From assembly GCA_021808315.1 (NCBI GenBank), contig JAKBBY010000003.1:1-62104 (forward strand): a DNA stretch of 62,104 bases, in the 5' to 3' direction. Below are positions 37,569-46,197 of the stretch, one piece after another. The position numbers and the translations under genes are program-made. The stretch is from Pseudomonadota bacterium. GTDB lineage: Bacteria; Pseudomonadota; Alphaproteobacteria; Acetobacterales; Acetobacteraceae. The notes below the pieces were generated by a model. That model saw only the letters and a list, made by a program, of their open reading frames with translations, was not told the DNA's origin and ran no database searches. The first letter of the stretch is position 1. Each line of letters starts with the position of its first letter.

Positions 37569-37781
37569 TCAATGATGCGAATTTTGCGGATCGGCAGGTT
37601 GGGAGGGGACCGCTTTTGGCGCGTGCGGCGCTTCGGAGCGCTGCGCGATTGCGTCGCGCGCGCGATCCTGCCGCAGGCTGCGCCGCACCGAGATAATTTG
37701 CCAAATCCCAAAGCCGAGGACCAACACATCGCCCATCGCCCATTCCAGGAACGTGGCGTAATGGCCGATCAGGGCCAACAT
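37569..37781 (-). CDS. Small single-helix membrane protein, unknown
   Basis: A 70-residue protein with one predicted membrane helix (about residues 12-31, WAMGDVLVLGFGIWQIISV) followed by a basic stretch (RRSLRQDRARD) and a polar, proline-containing tail, which suggests the C terminus is cytoplasmic. It starts a single base after the stop of the upstream membrane protein, so it is translated from the same message, at the end of the bchI-bchD-bchO-crtI-crtB run. I recognise no family. Because the reading frame is short, the coupling to its neighbour is the main reason to accept it. Confidence 0.6.
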   Translation of the reverse strand: MLALIGHYATFLEWAMGDVLVLGFGIWQIISVRRSLRQDRARDAIAQRSEAPHAPKAVPSQPADPQNSHH

Positions 37782-37782
37782 G

Positions 37783-38235
37783 CTAATCGGTTAATTCAAG
37801 CGAGCGCACCGGGTCAAGCGAGCGCACCGGGGTCATGGTTTGCGGGATAAGTTCGGGAGGCAGTGCCGGGCGCGGTGTGGGTGCGGGCGCATCCCGATCC
37901 GATTTTGGCTCGGCCAACGGCTTCAGTTTCAAGGTCAGCCAAATGCCGTAGGCCGCCAGAAAAACCGGCAAGCCAAGGAAATCATAAAGCGGCATCAGCT
38001 TTGGGCCGCCCAGCATATAATACATCAATCCGGTTTTGATGGCGGCGTAGCCCAGGCAGATTTGCAAAATTGGCCGCATGATCTCGCCGGCAGCAAACAT
38101 CATCGGGCTCATCGGTTCGTAATCGGGGGCAAGCATTTCAATCCGGCGCAACCGGCGTGCGCGCAGACCATGAAACAGCAGCGCGGCACTGGCGATATAC
38201 AGCGCGGCGCCAATCGCATCATCAACAGGGTGCAT
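37783..38235 (-). CDS. Three-helix membrane protein, unknown, in the bch-crt operon
   Basis: A 150-residue protein with three predicted membrane helices (about 8-25, 43-65 and 80-101), a basic loop RARRLRR after the first, and a proline-rich tail ending in a duplicated PVRSL. The ATG has the strongest ribosome site in this area (AAAGGAGG, six bases before the start) and lies 21 bases after the crtB stop. The message therefore appears to continue from bchI-bchD-bchO-crtI-crtB into this gene. It is not TspO/CrtK (that gene lies elsewhere in the cluster), nor CrtE, CrtC or PufX. Function unknown; a role in pigment or membrane assembly is an inference from position. Confidence 0.65.
   Translation of the reverse strand: MHPVDDAIGAALYIASAALLFHGLRARRLRRIEMLAPDYEPMSPMMFAAGEIMRPILQICLGYAAIKTGLMYYMLGGPKLMPLYDFLGLPVFLAAYGIWLTLKLKPLAEPKSDRDAPAPTPRPALPPELIPQTMTPVRSLDPVRSLELTD
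37796..37831. repeat. 18-bp perfect tandem duplication
   Basis: TCAAGCGAGCGCACCGGG occurs twice in direct succession. It is a multiple of three and lies at the 3' end of the membrane-protein gene, producing two copies of a Pro-Val-Arg-Ser-Leu unit without breaking the frame. Confidence 0.9.
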
Positions 38236-38256
38236 GTTAACCTCCTTTGGCGATGT

Positions 38257-39285
38257 TCACGCGAAATTGCCCGATATGCAAGCAGATTCGCCGCGTTTAC
38301 GCCGGTCTTCGCGCTCCAGCTTTTCGATCAGCAGCAAGAGCCGCACGCCCGGCCCTGCCATTTCGGTGCGGGGCAGCGCCACCGCATCGACCAAAAACGC
38401 GGTCTCGGGCAAGGGGGCGCCGTCCGTCGCGGGCTGACGCCACAGCGCCAATCCGAGGCCGCCTAACGCCAAAGCAGCCTTGCGCCGCCCCGAGACGCGC
38501 GCCCGCCGGGTTACTGAATCATACCCCGATTTGGCAAGTTCGCGGCCAATTTCGCGATAAATCAGCCCAGCCGCCGCAATGGCGGGCCGACAACGCAGCG
38601 GCAAGGCCGCGATACCGGCAAAGCCGCGCTGGTATAAAAACTCCGCCTCGTCCAACAAATCAGCAATCACCGAGGCAAGGACCGGGCTGAATTCCGGCGC
38701 TGCCAAAAACTGCTCAGGATCAAGCCGAGCGGCGATCAACGCATCCAACGGCACATAGAGCCGTCCCGCGCGCGCATCCTCGCCGATGTCGCGCGCGATG
38801 TTGGTCAATTGCATCGCAACACCCAAATCGCACGCCGCCGCCAAGGCCTGCGCGTCGCGCACCCCCATCAGCAAGGCCATCATGGCGCCAACGGCACCCG
38901 CCACGCGCGCGGCATAGGCGCGCAACGCAGAACGATCCTGGTAGCGCCGCGCCTCGGAATCCCACACCAACCCCTCAATCAACGCATCGGGCAGGGCGCG
39001 CGGAATCGCATGCCGCGCAACCAGGGCCGCAAATTCACGATCCACCGGATCATCGATCGGCGATCCGGCATAAGTGCGATCCAGCCGTGCGGAGAGCTGT
39101 TTCACCGCTTCTGCCTTATTGGCGCTGAAATCCACTGCATCATCAGCAACCCGGCAAAATGCATACAGGGCCACCACATCGCGCCGCAACGTCGCCGGCA
39201 ATAAACGGCAGGCGGCGTGAAAACTGAGCGAGCCGCCGCGCAGCAACGCCGCACAGGCTAAATGATCGTGATTAGGCTCGAACAT
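38257..39285 (-). CDS. crtB: Phytoene synthase
   Basis: Condenses two geranylgeranyl diphosphates to 15-cis-phytoene. The aspartate motifs are clear: YAFCRVADDAVDFS (first DxxxD) and QLTNIARDIGEDARAGRLYVP in two pieces (second). SFHAACRLLP and QRGFAGIAALP are also family-typical. Length is 342, a little over Rhodobacter CrtB because of a C-terminal extension. It overlaps the crtI end by 14 bases. Confidence 0.96.
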   Translation of the reverse strand: MFEPNHDHLACAALLRGGSLSFHAACRLLPATLRRDVVALYAFCRVADDAVDFSANKAEAVKQLSARLDRTYAGSPIDDPVDREFAALVARHAIPRALPDALIEGLVWDSEARRYQDRSALRAYAARVAGAVGAMMALLMGVRDAQALAAACDLGVAMQLTNIARDIGEDARAGRLYVPLDALIAARLDPEQFLAAPEFSPVLASVIADLLDEAEFLYQRGFAGIAALPLRCRPAIAAAGLIYREIGRELAKSGYDSVTRRARVSGRRKAALALGGLGLALWRQPATDGAPLPETAFLVDAVALPRTEMAGPGVRLLLLIEKLEREDRRKRGESACISGNFA

Positions 39286-40795
39286 AATGCGCCGCCTCCG
39301 GAATCAACTGATCCAACACCCTCGCTGTCGATAACACGCCCGGCACCCCGGCACCGGGATGGGTGCCAGCCCCCACCAAAAACAAATTTTTCACTTCCTC
39401 GCTGCGATTATGCGGGCGGAACCAGGCGCTTTGGGTCAAGACCGGCTCCAGCCCGAAACCGGCCCCGAGCACCGAGCGATAGCGGCTCGCGAAATCTGCC
39501 GGCGTCATCGCCAGCGAGGTCACAAGATGATCGCGCAGGCCCGGGAGCATGGTTGCCTCCAACCGCTCAGCGATCAAGGTTTGATAGGCTTGCGCCCGCT
39601 CCGCCCAATCGATCGCCGCACCCAAATGCGGCACGGGTGATAAGGCATAAAACGCATCGCATCCGGCAGGCGCCAAGGTAGGATCAGTCGCCGTCGGGCG
39701 ATGCAAATACAGGCTCATGTCATCGGCCAGTATTTTTCGCTCGAAAATATCCTCAAGCAATCCCCGATAACGCGGACCCATGATAATCGCATGATGGGGC
39801 ACTGTTTGATATTGAATGTTAGTTCCGAAATACCAAACGAACAGCCCCATCGAATAGCGTGATCGCGTTAGTTTCCGATCAGTCCAGCGTTTGCGTGGAT
39901 GCTCGGATAGCAAGGTTTGATAGGTGTAGGCAGCATCAGCATCCGACACCACCAAATCGGCGTCGATAACGCTGCCATCGGTCAACTCAACCCCGCACGC
40001 CGCCCCGTTTATCACGCAAATTCGGCGTGCCTCGGCATTCAGCCGCAGCGCATTGCCTTGATGCGCAATCAGCCGTGCTAAACCATCAACCAAGGCGCCG
40101 GTGCCCCCCATGGCGAAATGCACGCCATGACGCCGCTCCAGATGCAAAATTAGAGCATAAATCGCACTCACTTTGAACGGGTTGCCGCCTACTAACAACG
40201 GATGAAAGCTCAACGCTTGGCGCACCCGTTCATCGCGCACATAGCGCGAGACCAGCGCATAGACACTGCGATGGCCTGATAGCCGCAGCAGATCAGGCAG
40301 AATTTTCGCCATGTCGCTGATGGACCCAAAGGGCACATGGCCCAATTTCTCGAAGCCAATTTGATAAATTTCCTCAGTGAGCGTGAGGAACCGATGATAC
40401 CCCGCCACATCGCTCGGCGCGATCCGGCCAATTTCGGCGGCCATGGCGGGAGGGTTTGATGAGCAATCGAGATGGCTGCCATCATGGAAGCGAATCCGGT
40501 AAAACGGCGATATTTCGCGCAATGTCACGTCATCGGCCATACGCTTGCCAGCGAGTTGCCATAATTCTTCGAGCAAAAACGGCGCGGTGATAATGGTTGG
40601 TCCGGCATCGAAGGTAAAACCATCTTGCCGAAACACGCTGGCGCGGCCACCGGGTTGATCGAGTTTTTCTAACACCGTAACCTGGTAGCCGCGCGCGCCC
40701 AGCCGAATGGCGGCGGCAAGGCCGCCAAATCCGGCGCCAATCACCAGCGCGTGGGGGCGAGGATCGGCAAAGCCGGGCGGGTTAATTGCGTTCAT
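39272..40795 (-). CDS. crtI: Phytoene desaturase
   Basis: FAD-dependent desaturase of the CrtI type. It has the N-terminal dinucleotide fold VIGAGFGGLAAAIRLGARG, the substrate region GPTIITAPFLLEELW, and the C-terminal bacterial-type signature NLFLVGAGTHPGAGVPGVL. Length is 507, normal. In spirilloxanthin-type bacteria CrtI makes neurosporene or lycopene; the number of desaturation steps cannot be read from the sequence. It overlaps bchO by 14 bases and crtB by 14. crtC, crtD and crtF are not in the window. Confidence 0.96.
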   Translation of the reverse strand: MNAINPPGFADPRPHALVIGAGFGGLAAAIRLGARGYQVTVLEKLDQPGGRASVFRQDGFTFDAGPTIITAPFLLEELWQLAGKRMADDVTLREISPFYRIRFHDGSHLDCSSNPPAMAAEIGRIAPSDVAGYHRFLTLTEEIYQIGFEKLGHVPFGSISDMAKILPDLLRLSGHRSVYALVSRYVRDERVRQALSFHPLLVGGNPFKVSAIYALILHLERRHGVHFAMGGTGALVDGLARLIAHQGNALRLNAEARRICVINGAACGVELTDGSVIDADLVVSDADAAYTYQTLLSEHPRKRWTDRKLTRSRYSMGLFVWYFGTNIQYQTVPHHAIIMGPRYRGLLEDIFERKILADDMSLYLHRPTATDPTLAPAGCDAFYALSPVPHLGAAIDWAERAQAYQTLIAERLEATMLPGLRDHLVTSLAMTPADFASRYRSVLGAGFGLEPVLTQSAWFRPHNRSEEVKNLFLVGAGTHPGAGVPGVLSTARVLDQLIPEAAHYVRA

Positions 40796-41726
40796 CGTGA
40801 CTTGCTTTCAGCACACCGAGCTTTTGGGCGAATTCAACAATCATGGCGGCAATCATCGCCGGTTGTTCCTCATGGGCGAGATGGCCAAGCCCTGGCAAGC
40901 GCACATGCTTCGCTGTTGCCACCCGGCGCGCTAACAAAGCGGCGTCCGATGGCGGTATCGAGCGATCCTCAGCGCCGGTGACCAACAATAAACGTGGCGT
41001 GACGCGGGGCAAATCGGCTTCAACGCGGTCGAGATCCCAATTGGCCATCATTGAGAGTGCGGCCCCGGCATGGCCACTGCGCCGGGCCAAGCGCCCATAG
41101 AGTTCAGCCCCCCGCTGATCAATGCGTGAGCCGGTGCCGTTTAATAACCGCCCAATCACCAGCGGGTCCGCCGCATGCCAGGCGAACAGGCGCGGCACCA
41201 GCGGGTTTAGCGACATGAGTTTCGCCAGTGGTGAGAAAATCTGCCCAGCAACGCCTTTGAACCGGCGCAAGGCGCCGTTGAGCGACACGATGCCAAGCGG
41301 TGCGATCATGCCATCCAACGCCATTTCCACGGCGATGGCCGCACCCGCCGAATGACCGATGCCCAAGGCGGGTGGATCTTGCCCCAGCGCGCCTAACAAG
41401 GATGCGACCGAAGCCGCCATGCCTGGCAACGACATGCGCGACCAAGGCAACGGTTCGGTAAAACCATGACCTGGCAAATCAGGTGCAATCACGGTGAAAT
41501 CGGCGGCCAGCAAGGGTGCCAGGTCACGCCAGGAATGGGTCGCGGCACCGGTGCCGTGGAGCAGCAAAATGGTGGGGCCCTGGCCCATGATTTGCACGTG
41601 AAACCGGATCGATCCTGCTTTGATGAACCGGCTCGCGCTGCGATTGGGCCAATCAGCACCATCATGGTCCCAATCGGGAAAGGCCGGGTCCGGCGCGACC
41701 GAGCGTGATGCGGTTGTTGCACTCAT
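40782..41726 (-). CDS. bchO: BchO, magnesium-chelatase-associated alpha/beta hydrolase
   Basis: A 314-residue alpha/beta hydrolase consistently found with bchI and bchD; its role in Mg-protoporphyrin formation is not settled. It has ILLLHGTGAATHSWRDL, PDLPGHGFTEPL, the nucleophile elbow GIGHSAGAAIA, and a C-terminal His in GLGHLAHEEQP. Identification as BchO rests on these plus its place between bchD (ATGA overlap at 41723-41726) and crtI. Confidence 0.93.
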   Translation of the reverse strand: MSATTASRSVAPDPAFPDWDHDGADWPNRSASRFIKAGSIRFHVQIMGQGPTILLLHGTGAATHSWRDLAPLLAADFTVIAPDLPGHGFTEPLPWSRMSLPGMAASVASLLGALGQDPPALGIGHSAGAAIAVEMALDGMIAPLGIVSLNGALRRFKGVAGQIFSPLAKLMSLNPLVPRLFAWHAADPLVIGRLLNGTGSRIDQRGAELYGRLARRSGHAGAALSMMANWDLDRVEADLPRVTPRLLLVTGAEDRSIPPSDAALLARRVATAKHVRLPGLGHLAHEEQPAMIAAMIVEFAQKLGVLKASHDERN

Positions 41727-43420
41727 GACGCACGCTGCTCAGCACGGATGATTTCGCTCAACGCGCCTGAATGGGCAAAAGGCAGCGGGAAATGCCGTGC
41801 ATGCAGCCGACCCGCCAAGTCCGCGGCCAAGGCCGAGGGGCGCGGTGCGGTATCAATCACCAATGCGGTCAGTCGATCGGTCGCACATGCGCTTGCTGCA
41901 GCCAGGGCATCGTCCATGGCTTGTTTGCGTCCTTGCCGGCCCTCCCGGTCGATATTCGCGCCGCCATCGGTGAGCAGCACGATCATTGGCCGTTTGCCGC
42001 GCCGCCGTTCGGCCAGTGCCATCTGCCGTGCGGCATCGATACCGGCGGCGAGCGGCGTCGCACCACCGCCCGGTAATCCGGCGAGACTGCGCCGGGCGCG
42101 CGCGAGCGCACTCGTTGGGGGGAGGAGAATCTCGGCGGCGCGGTTGCGAAAGGCGATCAACGCGATTTGATCACGCCGGACATAACATTCGGCTAACAAT
42201 AATTGCACCGCCCCTTTGGCCTCGGCCAGCCGGTTCAGGGCTGAGGAGCCGGAAGCATCGACGGTTACAATCGCAACAGAACGAGTGGGTTCCTTGAATT
42301 TGCGGATCCGAAAATCGCTCACCCGCACAATCGGGCCGGGTCGCGCATCGGGATCGTTGCGGCGGCGCAGGCTCTGCCACGGAGCGGCGGCGCGCAGCGT
42401 ATCCAGCACGGCCAGCCGAACGCCGGTTCGCGGCTTGCCGGGCCGCACCCCAACCGGGCGACCGCGCGTACCCATGAATTGCCCGGATGCCGCGCCACCC
42501 CCTTGCCGAGCGGGCAATGTTGCCTTCGCCGCGAGGCGTGCCAGCAAATCGGTTGGAATCGCAGCGATCGCCGCCTCTAAAATCAGCTCCTCCAACGGCT
42601 TGGACGATGAGGGTTGCGGGGCGCTCTGGTCATTTGGCGGTTGATCATCGCGGCTATTGGCGGGTTCCGGCCCTGCTTGCTGCGGTTCTGGCGGTGGGGC
42701 GGGTTGCGGATCCGTGGCGGGAAGGCGGGTGGCGCGCGGTGCCAGCACCAATTGTGCAGCGCGCTGTGCATCCGCAGCGGACACAGTGCCGCGCGCCGCG
42801 AGTGCCGCCAACGCGCGCGCAACGCGGGCCGCCAAAATCGGCGCCCGCAGCGAAGCGATCCCTAACGCCAAGGCGGTAACCGTGAGTTGATCGAGCAGGG
42901 CCGCATCGATCATCACATCGGGCAAGCGCGAGCGCGCCGCTGCTATCCGTGGGCGGCTTGACGAACATCCCGTCAAATCATCGCTTAAATCGAGCCAGAA
43001 TGCCAACCGGTCCGCAAGCCCGGCGGATAAGGGCGAGGTATCATCGTGGGACTGATCGCAGGCAATGATCGCGAAGCGCGACGTGCCCCGGTCAAATTCA
43101 CCGAGCAATTTAGCCACGCGGTCCGCCGGTAAATTTTCGGCCATGGGGAGTATAATCGCGCCCCCATCCGCCTGCGCTAACACGCCCGGCGCATGAATGC
43201 GGCGCCCGCTTTGCAGGCTCATCGCAAGATCAAGCCCGCCAAGCAACCGATCATCGGTGATCGACACGGGCAGTCGGCGCCAGGGCGCATCAGCGGGAAG
43301 CATCGCCCGTATCTGATCGAACACTGCTTCGCAGCCGAGCGACGATGAACCACGGAGCAGCAATCCGCCCAACCCGTGGGGATCAACCGCCAATAATGCG
43401 AGGGGCGAGGGGGTTTTCAT
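41723..43420 (-). CDS. bchD: Magnesium chelatase subunit D
   Basis: The D subunit forms the ring complex with BchI and contacts BchH. It has an N-terminal degenerate AAA+ part (about residues 1-240, no intact Walker A), a linker very rich in Pro/Ala/Gln/Ser (about 245-290), and a C-terminal VWA/integrin-I domain with the MIDAS motif VTVDASGSSALNRLAEAKGA and later LLTDGGANIDREG. Length is 565. The ATG at 43420 lies ten bases after the bchI stop; the frame is open to 43516 but would run deep into bchI. Confidence 0.95.
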   Translation of the reverse strand: MKTPSPLALLAVDPHGLGGLLLRGSSSLGCEAVFDQIRAMLPADAPWRRLPVSITDDRLLGGLDLAMSLQSGRRIHAPGVLAQADGGAIILPMAENLPADRVAKLLGEFDRGTSRFAIIACDQSHDDTSPLSAGLADRLAFWLDLSDDLTGCSSSRPRIAAARSRLPDVMIDAALLDQLTVTALALGIASLRAPILAARVARALAALAARGTVSAADAQRAAQLVLAPRATRLPATDPQPAPPPEPQQAGPEPANSRDDQPPNDQSAPQPSSSKPLEELILEAAIAAIPTDLLARLAAKATLPARQGGGAASGQFMGTRGRPVGVRPGKPRTGVRLAVLDTLRAAAPWQSLRRRNDPDARPGPIVRVSDFRIRKFKEPTRSVAIVTVDASGSSALNRLAEAKGAVQLLLAECYVRRDQIALIAFRNRAAEILLPPTSALARARRSLAGLPGGGATPLAAGIDAARQMALAERRRGKRPMIVLLTDGGANIDREGRQGRKQAMDDALAAASACATDRLTALVIDTAPRPSALAADLAGRLHARHFPLPFAHSGALSEIIRAEQRAS

Positions 43421-43430
43421 GAGTGTGGCC

Positions 43431-44465
43431 TTAGGCGGCCTCACGGGCGGGTGCGAAAACCTCATCCATGGCCCGCAAGACCCGCGTGCTCGCGAGGCTT
43501 TCATCCAACGGATCACGCCGGAGCCGATGGCGCAAGGCAGCCGGGGCTATTTCGCGAAGATGCGCCTCGGTAACGCAGTCAACGCCATCGAGCGCCGCTT
43601 TCGCGCGTGCGGCGCGCGTCAGCGTGAGTTCACCACGCAGCCCATCGGTGCCCAGTGCGATGCATAGGGTGGTCGCTCGCCGTAAAATCGACTCAGGCAC
43701 GTCAACCTTGGGCAATAACGCCCGCCCGCGCTTGATGCGCGCCCGCACAACCCGTTCGGCCTCGGCAAAGCGCCGGGCAAAGGCTACTGGATTATGCTCA
43801 AAGGCATCGCGCCGCCGCACCACCTCCAGCCGTTGCTCAATGTCCGTTGGCGTGCGAACTTCAACGCACAGGCCAAACCGATCCAAAAGCTGCGGGCGCA
43901 ACTCGCCCTCTTCGGGGTTGCCGCTGCCAATCAGCACAAAGCGCGCGGGATGGCGCAGACTCAACCCCTCGCGCTCAACGACGTTTTCACCCGAAGCCGC
44001 GACATCCAATAACAGATCAACCAAATGATCTTCGAGCAGATTGATTTCATCGATATATAAAAATCCGCGATTGGCGCCCGCTAACAATCCCGGCTCGAAA
44101 TGTTTAGACCCATCCGCCAAGGCGCGTTCCAGATCAAGCGCGCCGATCACTCGATCTTCCGTCGCACCCAGCGGCAAATCAACAACAGGTGCGGCAATCC
44201 GGGTCACGGGCAGCTTGCCTTGCGTCAAGCGGGCTTGGCAATCGGTGCAAAGCCGCTTCCGATCAGCGGGATCGCAGCGATAGCGGCAACCAGCCACAGC
44301 GCGCATCGTGGGCAGCAAGGCGGCGAGCGCTCGGATCGCAGTGGATTTGCCGGTGCCACGATCACCAAATGCCAAGACGCCGCCAAGGGCGGGCTCAATC
44401 GCTGCAATTAGCAGCGCGTTGGTCATATCCTGCTGCCCGACAATGGCGGAGAATGGATAGATCAT
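43431..44465 (-). CDS. bchI: Magnesium chelatase subunit I (AAA+ ATPase)
   Basis: ATPase motor of magnesium chelatase. Walker A is AFGDRGTGKSTAIRAL, Walker B LYIDEINLLEDHLVD, and the chelatase helix-insert region includes VEREGLSLRHPARFVLIGSGN with sensor-1 SGNPEEGELRPQLLDRFG. Length is 344. The ATG at 44465 (MIYPFSAIVGQ) has GGAGG nine bases upstream and lies one base after the tspO stop; the start is therefore well fixed. It is the first gene of the tight bchI-bchD-bchO-crtI-crtB run. Confidence 0.97.
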   Translation of the reverse strand: MIYPFSAIVGQQDMTNALLIAAIEPALGGVLAFGDRGTGKSTAIRALAALLPTMRAVAGCRYRCDPADRKRLCTDCQARLTQGKLPVTRIAAPVVDLPLGATEDRVIGALDLERALADGSKHFEPGLLAGANRGFLYIDEINLLEDHLVDLLLDVAASGENVVEREGLSLRHPARFVLIGSGNPEEGELRPQLLDRFGLCVEVRTPTDIEQRLEVVRRRDAFEHNPVAFARRFAEAERVVRARIKRGRALLPKVDVPESILRRATTLCIALGTDGLRGELTLTRAARAKAALDGVDCVTEAHLREIAPAALRHRLRRDPLDESLASTRVLRAMDEVFAPAREAA

Positions 44466-44466
44466 G

Positions 44467-44997
44467 TTATCGCCCCTCCGTGCTGGCGCCAAAAGGCGCA
44501 TTGAGACGAACAATCACGTAGTTCAAATAGCCAGCAAAACTAACCCACATCAAATAAGGCAGCATCAGCAACGCTGCAATTTTCGCTAAAAAAGCCAAGG
44601 TCACAATCAAGGCTAGAATGCTGAGCCAGAGCGGTGCAATATCAAGCAATGCCCAATCGGGGCGGCGGCGTGAAAAAAATAAATAGCTCCAGGCGAAATT
44701 CGCGATTGCGTTGATACCAAACAAGCTGAGCAACCAGGCGGCACTTGCGGCATTGGGCGTCGCTTCCCAGCCGATGACGCCGGAGGCGGTGATCAAGGCA
44801 AATATTAGGGTCCAGGCAGGGCCGAACAGCCAGTTGGGTGGCTGCCATGTTGGTTTGCGCAGGCTCTTATACCACGGGCCGATGGTGCTCACCGCGCCAC
44901 CGGCGCCAGCAACGAGGGTCGCGCAGCCGGCGGCGATTAAAATCGGTTCCCAATGGCCTCCAAATATTGTCATCTGCCTGCGCGCTCCAGCCGCCAT
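44467..44997 (-). CDS. tspO: TspO/CrtK outer-membrane tryptophan-rich sensory protein
   Basis: A 176-residue five-helix TspO/MBR-family protein. It carries PWYKSLRKPTWQPPNWLFGPAWT in adjacent pieces, the most conserved part of the family (the tryptophan- and proline-rich loop), and a final helix with YLNYVIVRLN. TspO binds porphyrins and modulates photopigment gene expression in Rhodobacter. GAGGG stands four bases before the ATG at 44997; an ATG at 44973 is an alternative. It sits between bchP and bchI rather than in a crtIB-tspO order, and the genes on both sides are separated by at most a few bases. Confidence 0.93.
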   Translation of the reverse strand: MAAGARRQMTIFGGHWEPILIAAGCATLVAGAGGAVSTIGPWYKSLRKPTWQPPNWLFGPAWTLIFALITASGVIGWEATPNAASAAWLLSLFGINAIANFAWSYLFFSRRRPDWALLDIAPLWLSILALIVTLAFLAKIAALLMLPYLMWVSFAGYLNYVIVRLNAPFGASTEGR

Positions 44998-45004
44998 CGC
45001 GCCC

Positions 45005-46195
45005 TCACGCGTGGATCAGTCGGGTCAGACGGACCATGTTTTTGGCAAAAATGCGCGCATGCACCATTGGTTTGGCCTTGACCAAAGCCTTGTTCATATA
45101 AGCCTGCCACGTCATCGCTTGCACATCGGCATCGCCGCAAATCGCCACGAATAATTCCCGGCGCTTGTCGCTGGAATACCAAAAATTCTGCATGAAACCC
45201 AACATCGCAAATACCGTTCCATGCGCTGCCATGAAGCGCTGGCGGGCTTGTTTGAGTGCGCGCACATCGCCGGTGGCGCAGAATTCATCCATCGCCTCGC
45301 CCGCTAATTGGCCGCCCAACATGGCATAGTAAATACCCTCGCCCGAGGCGGGCGCAACGACGCCCGCCGCATCACCGGCGAGCAGCACGTTAATGCCGTC
45401 ATCCCAGCGCGGCAGTGGTTTGAGCGGTAAAGGTGCGCCTTCTGAGCGAATCGTTTGCGCAGCATCCAGCCCGGCATGGGCGCGCAAATCGCCCACCGCG
45501 TGGCGCAGCGAAAACCCTTTGACCGCACTGCCCGTGCCAATGCTCGCGGTCTCGCCGTGGGGAAAAATCCAAGCGTAAAAATCAGGAGACATTTTTGCAT
45601 CGTAATAGATTTTGCACTGCGCGCCGTCCCAGCCGGGCGTGCCTGCGGGCGGTGATTTGATAACTTCGTGATAGGCAAACACCCGTTTATGCTTGTCTGC
45701 ATCCTTGATGCATTGCCGCGCCACAGCGGACACCGCGCCATCGGCCCCGATCACCGCACGGGCGCTCACCGATCCCGTGCCATCGGGGGTTTTGTAATGG
45801 ATCAATGTGCGGCCTTTGTTGTCACGCTCTAACCGCTCAAAGCGACCGGTTCGGCGCTCCGCACCGGCTTGGGCCGCACGATTGCGCAGAAATTCATCGA
45901 AAACATCACGATCAACCATACCGACATAGCCGCCGTCATCAATCGGCATTGCCACTTTTTTGGCGCTGGGCGAGACGATGTTAGCGCCACGCGCCTTCGC
46001 GACAATCAAGTGATCGGGGATGGCATAATCGCGCACCAACCGGGGTGGCACGGCGCCGCCACAGGGTTTGATCCGCCCGGCACGGTCGAGCAGCAAAACC
46101 GTGCGCCCTGCGCGGGCCAAGGTTTCGGCAGCGGTTGCCCCCGCAGGGCCACCACCCACCACCACCACGTCATATTCGATTGCCGCATGGGTCAT
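45005..46195 (-). CDS. bchP: Geranylgeranyl reductase for bacteriochlorophyll
   Basis: BchP reduces the geranylgeranyl tail of bacteriochlorophyll to phytyl. The FAD fold starts YDVVVVGGGPAGATAAETLA, then KPCGGAVPPRLV, the family active-site region YAWIFPHGETASIGTG and LLAGDAAGVVAPASGEGI. Length is 396. The ATG at 46195 has GGAGGAG upstream; the frame could begin at a TTG at 46201. Two bases separate it from the bchG stop. Ends just before tspO. Confidence 0.96.
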   Translation of the reverse strand: MTHAAIEYDVVVVGGGPAGATAAETLARAGRTVLLLDRAGRIKPCGGAVPPRLVRDYAIPDHLIVAKARGANIVSPSAKKVAMPIDDGGYVGMVDRDVFDEFLRNRAAQAGAERRTGRFERLERDNKGRTLIHYKTPDGTGSVSARAVIGADGAVSAVARQCIKDADKHKRVFAYHEVIKSPPAGTPGWDGAQCKIYYDAKMSPDFYAWIFPHGETASIGTGSAVKGFSLRHAVGDLRAHAGLDAAQTIRSEGAPLPLKPLPRWDDGINVLLAGDAAGVVAPASGEGIYYAMLGGQLAGEAMDEFCATGDVRALKQARQRFMAAHGTVFAMLGFMQNFWYSSDKRRELFVAICGDADVQAMTWQAYMNKALVKAKPMVHARIFAKNMVRLTRLIHA

Positions 46196-46197
46196 GA

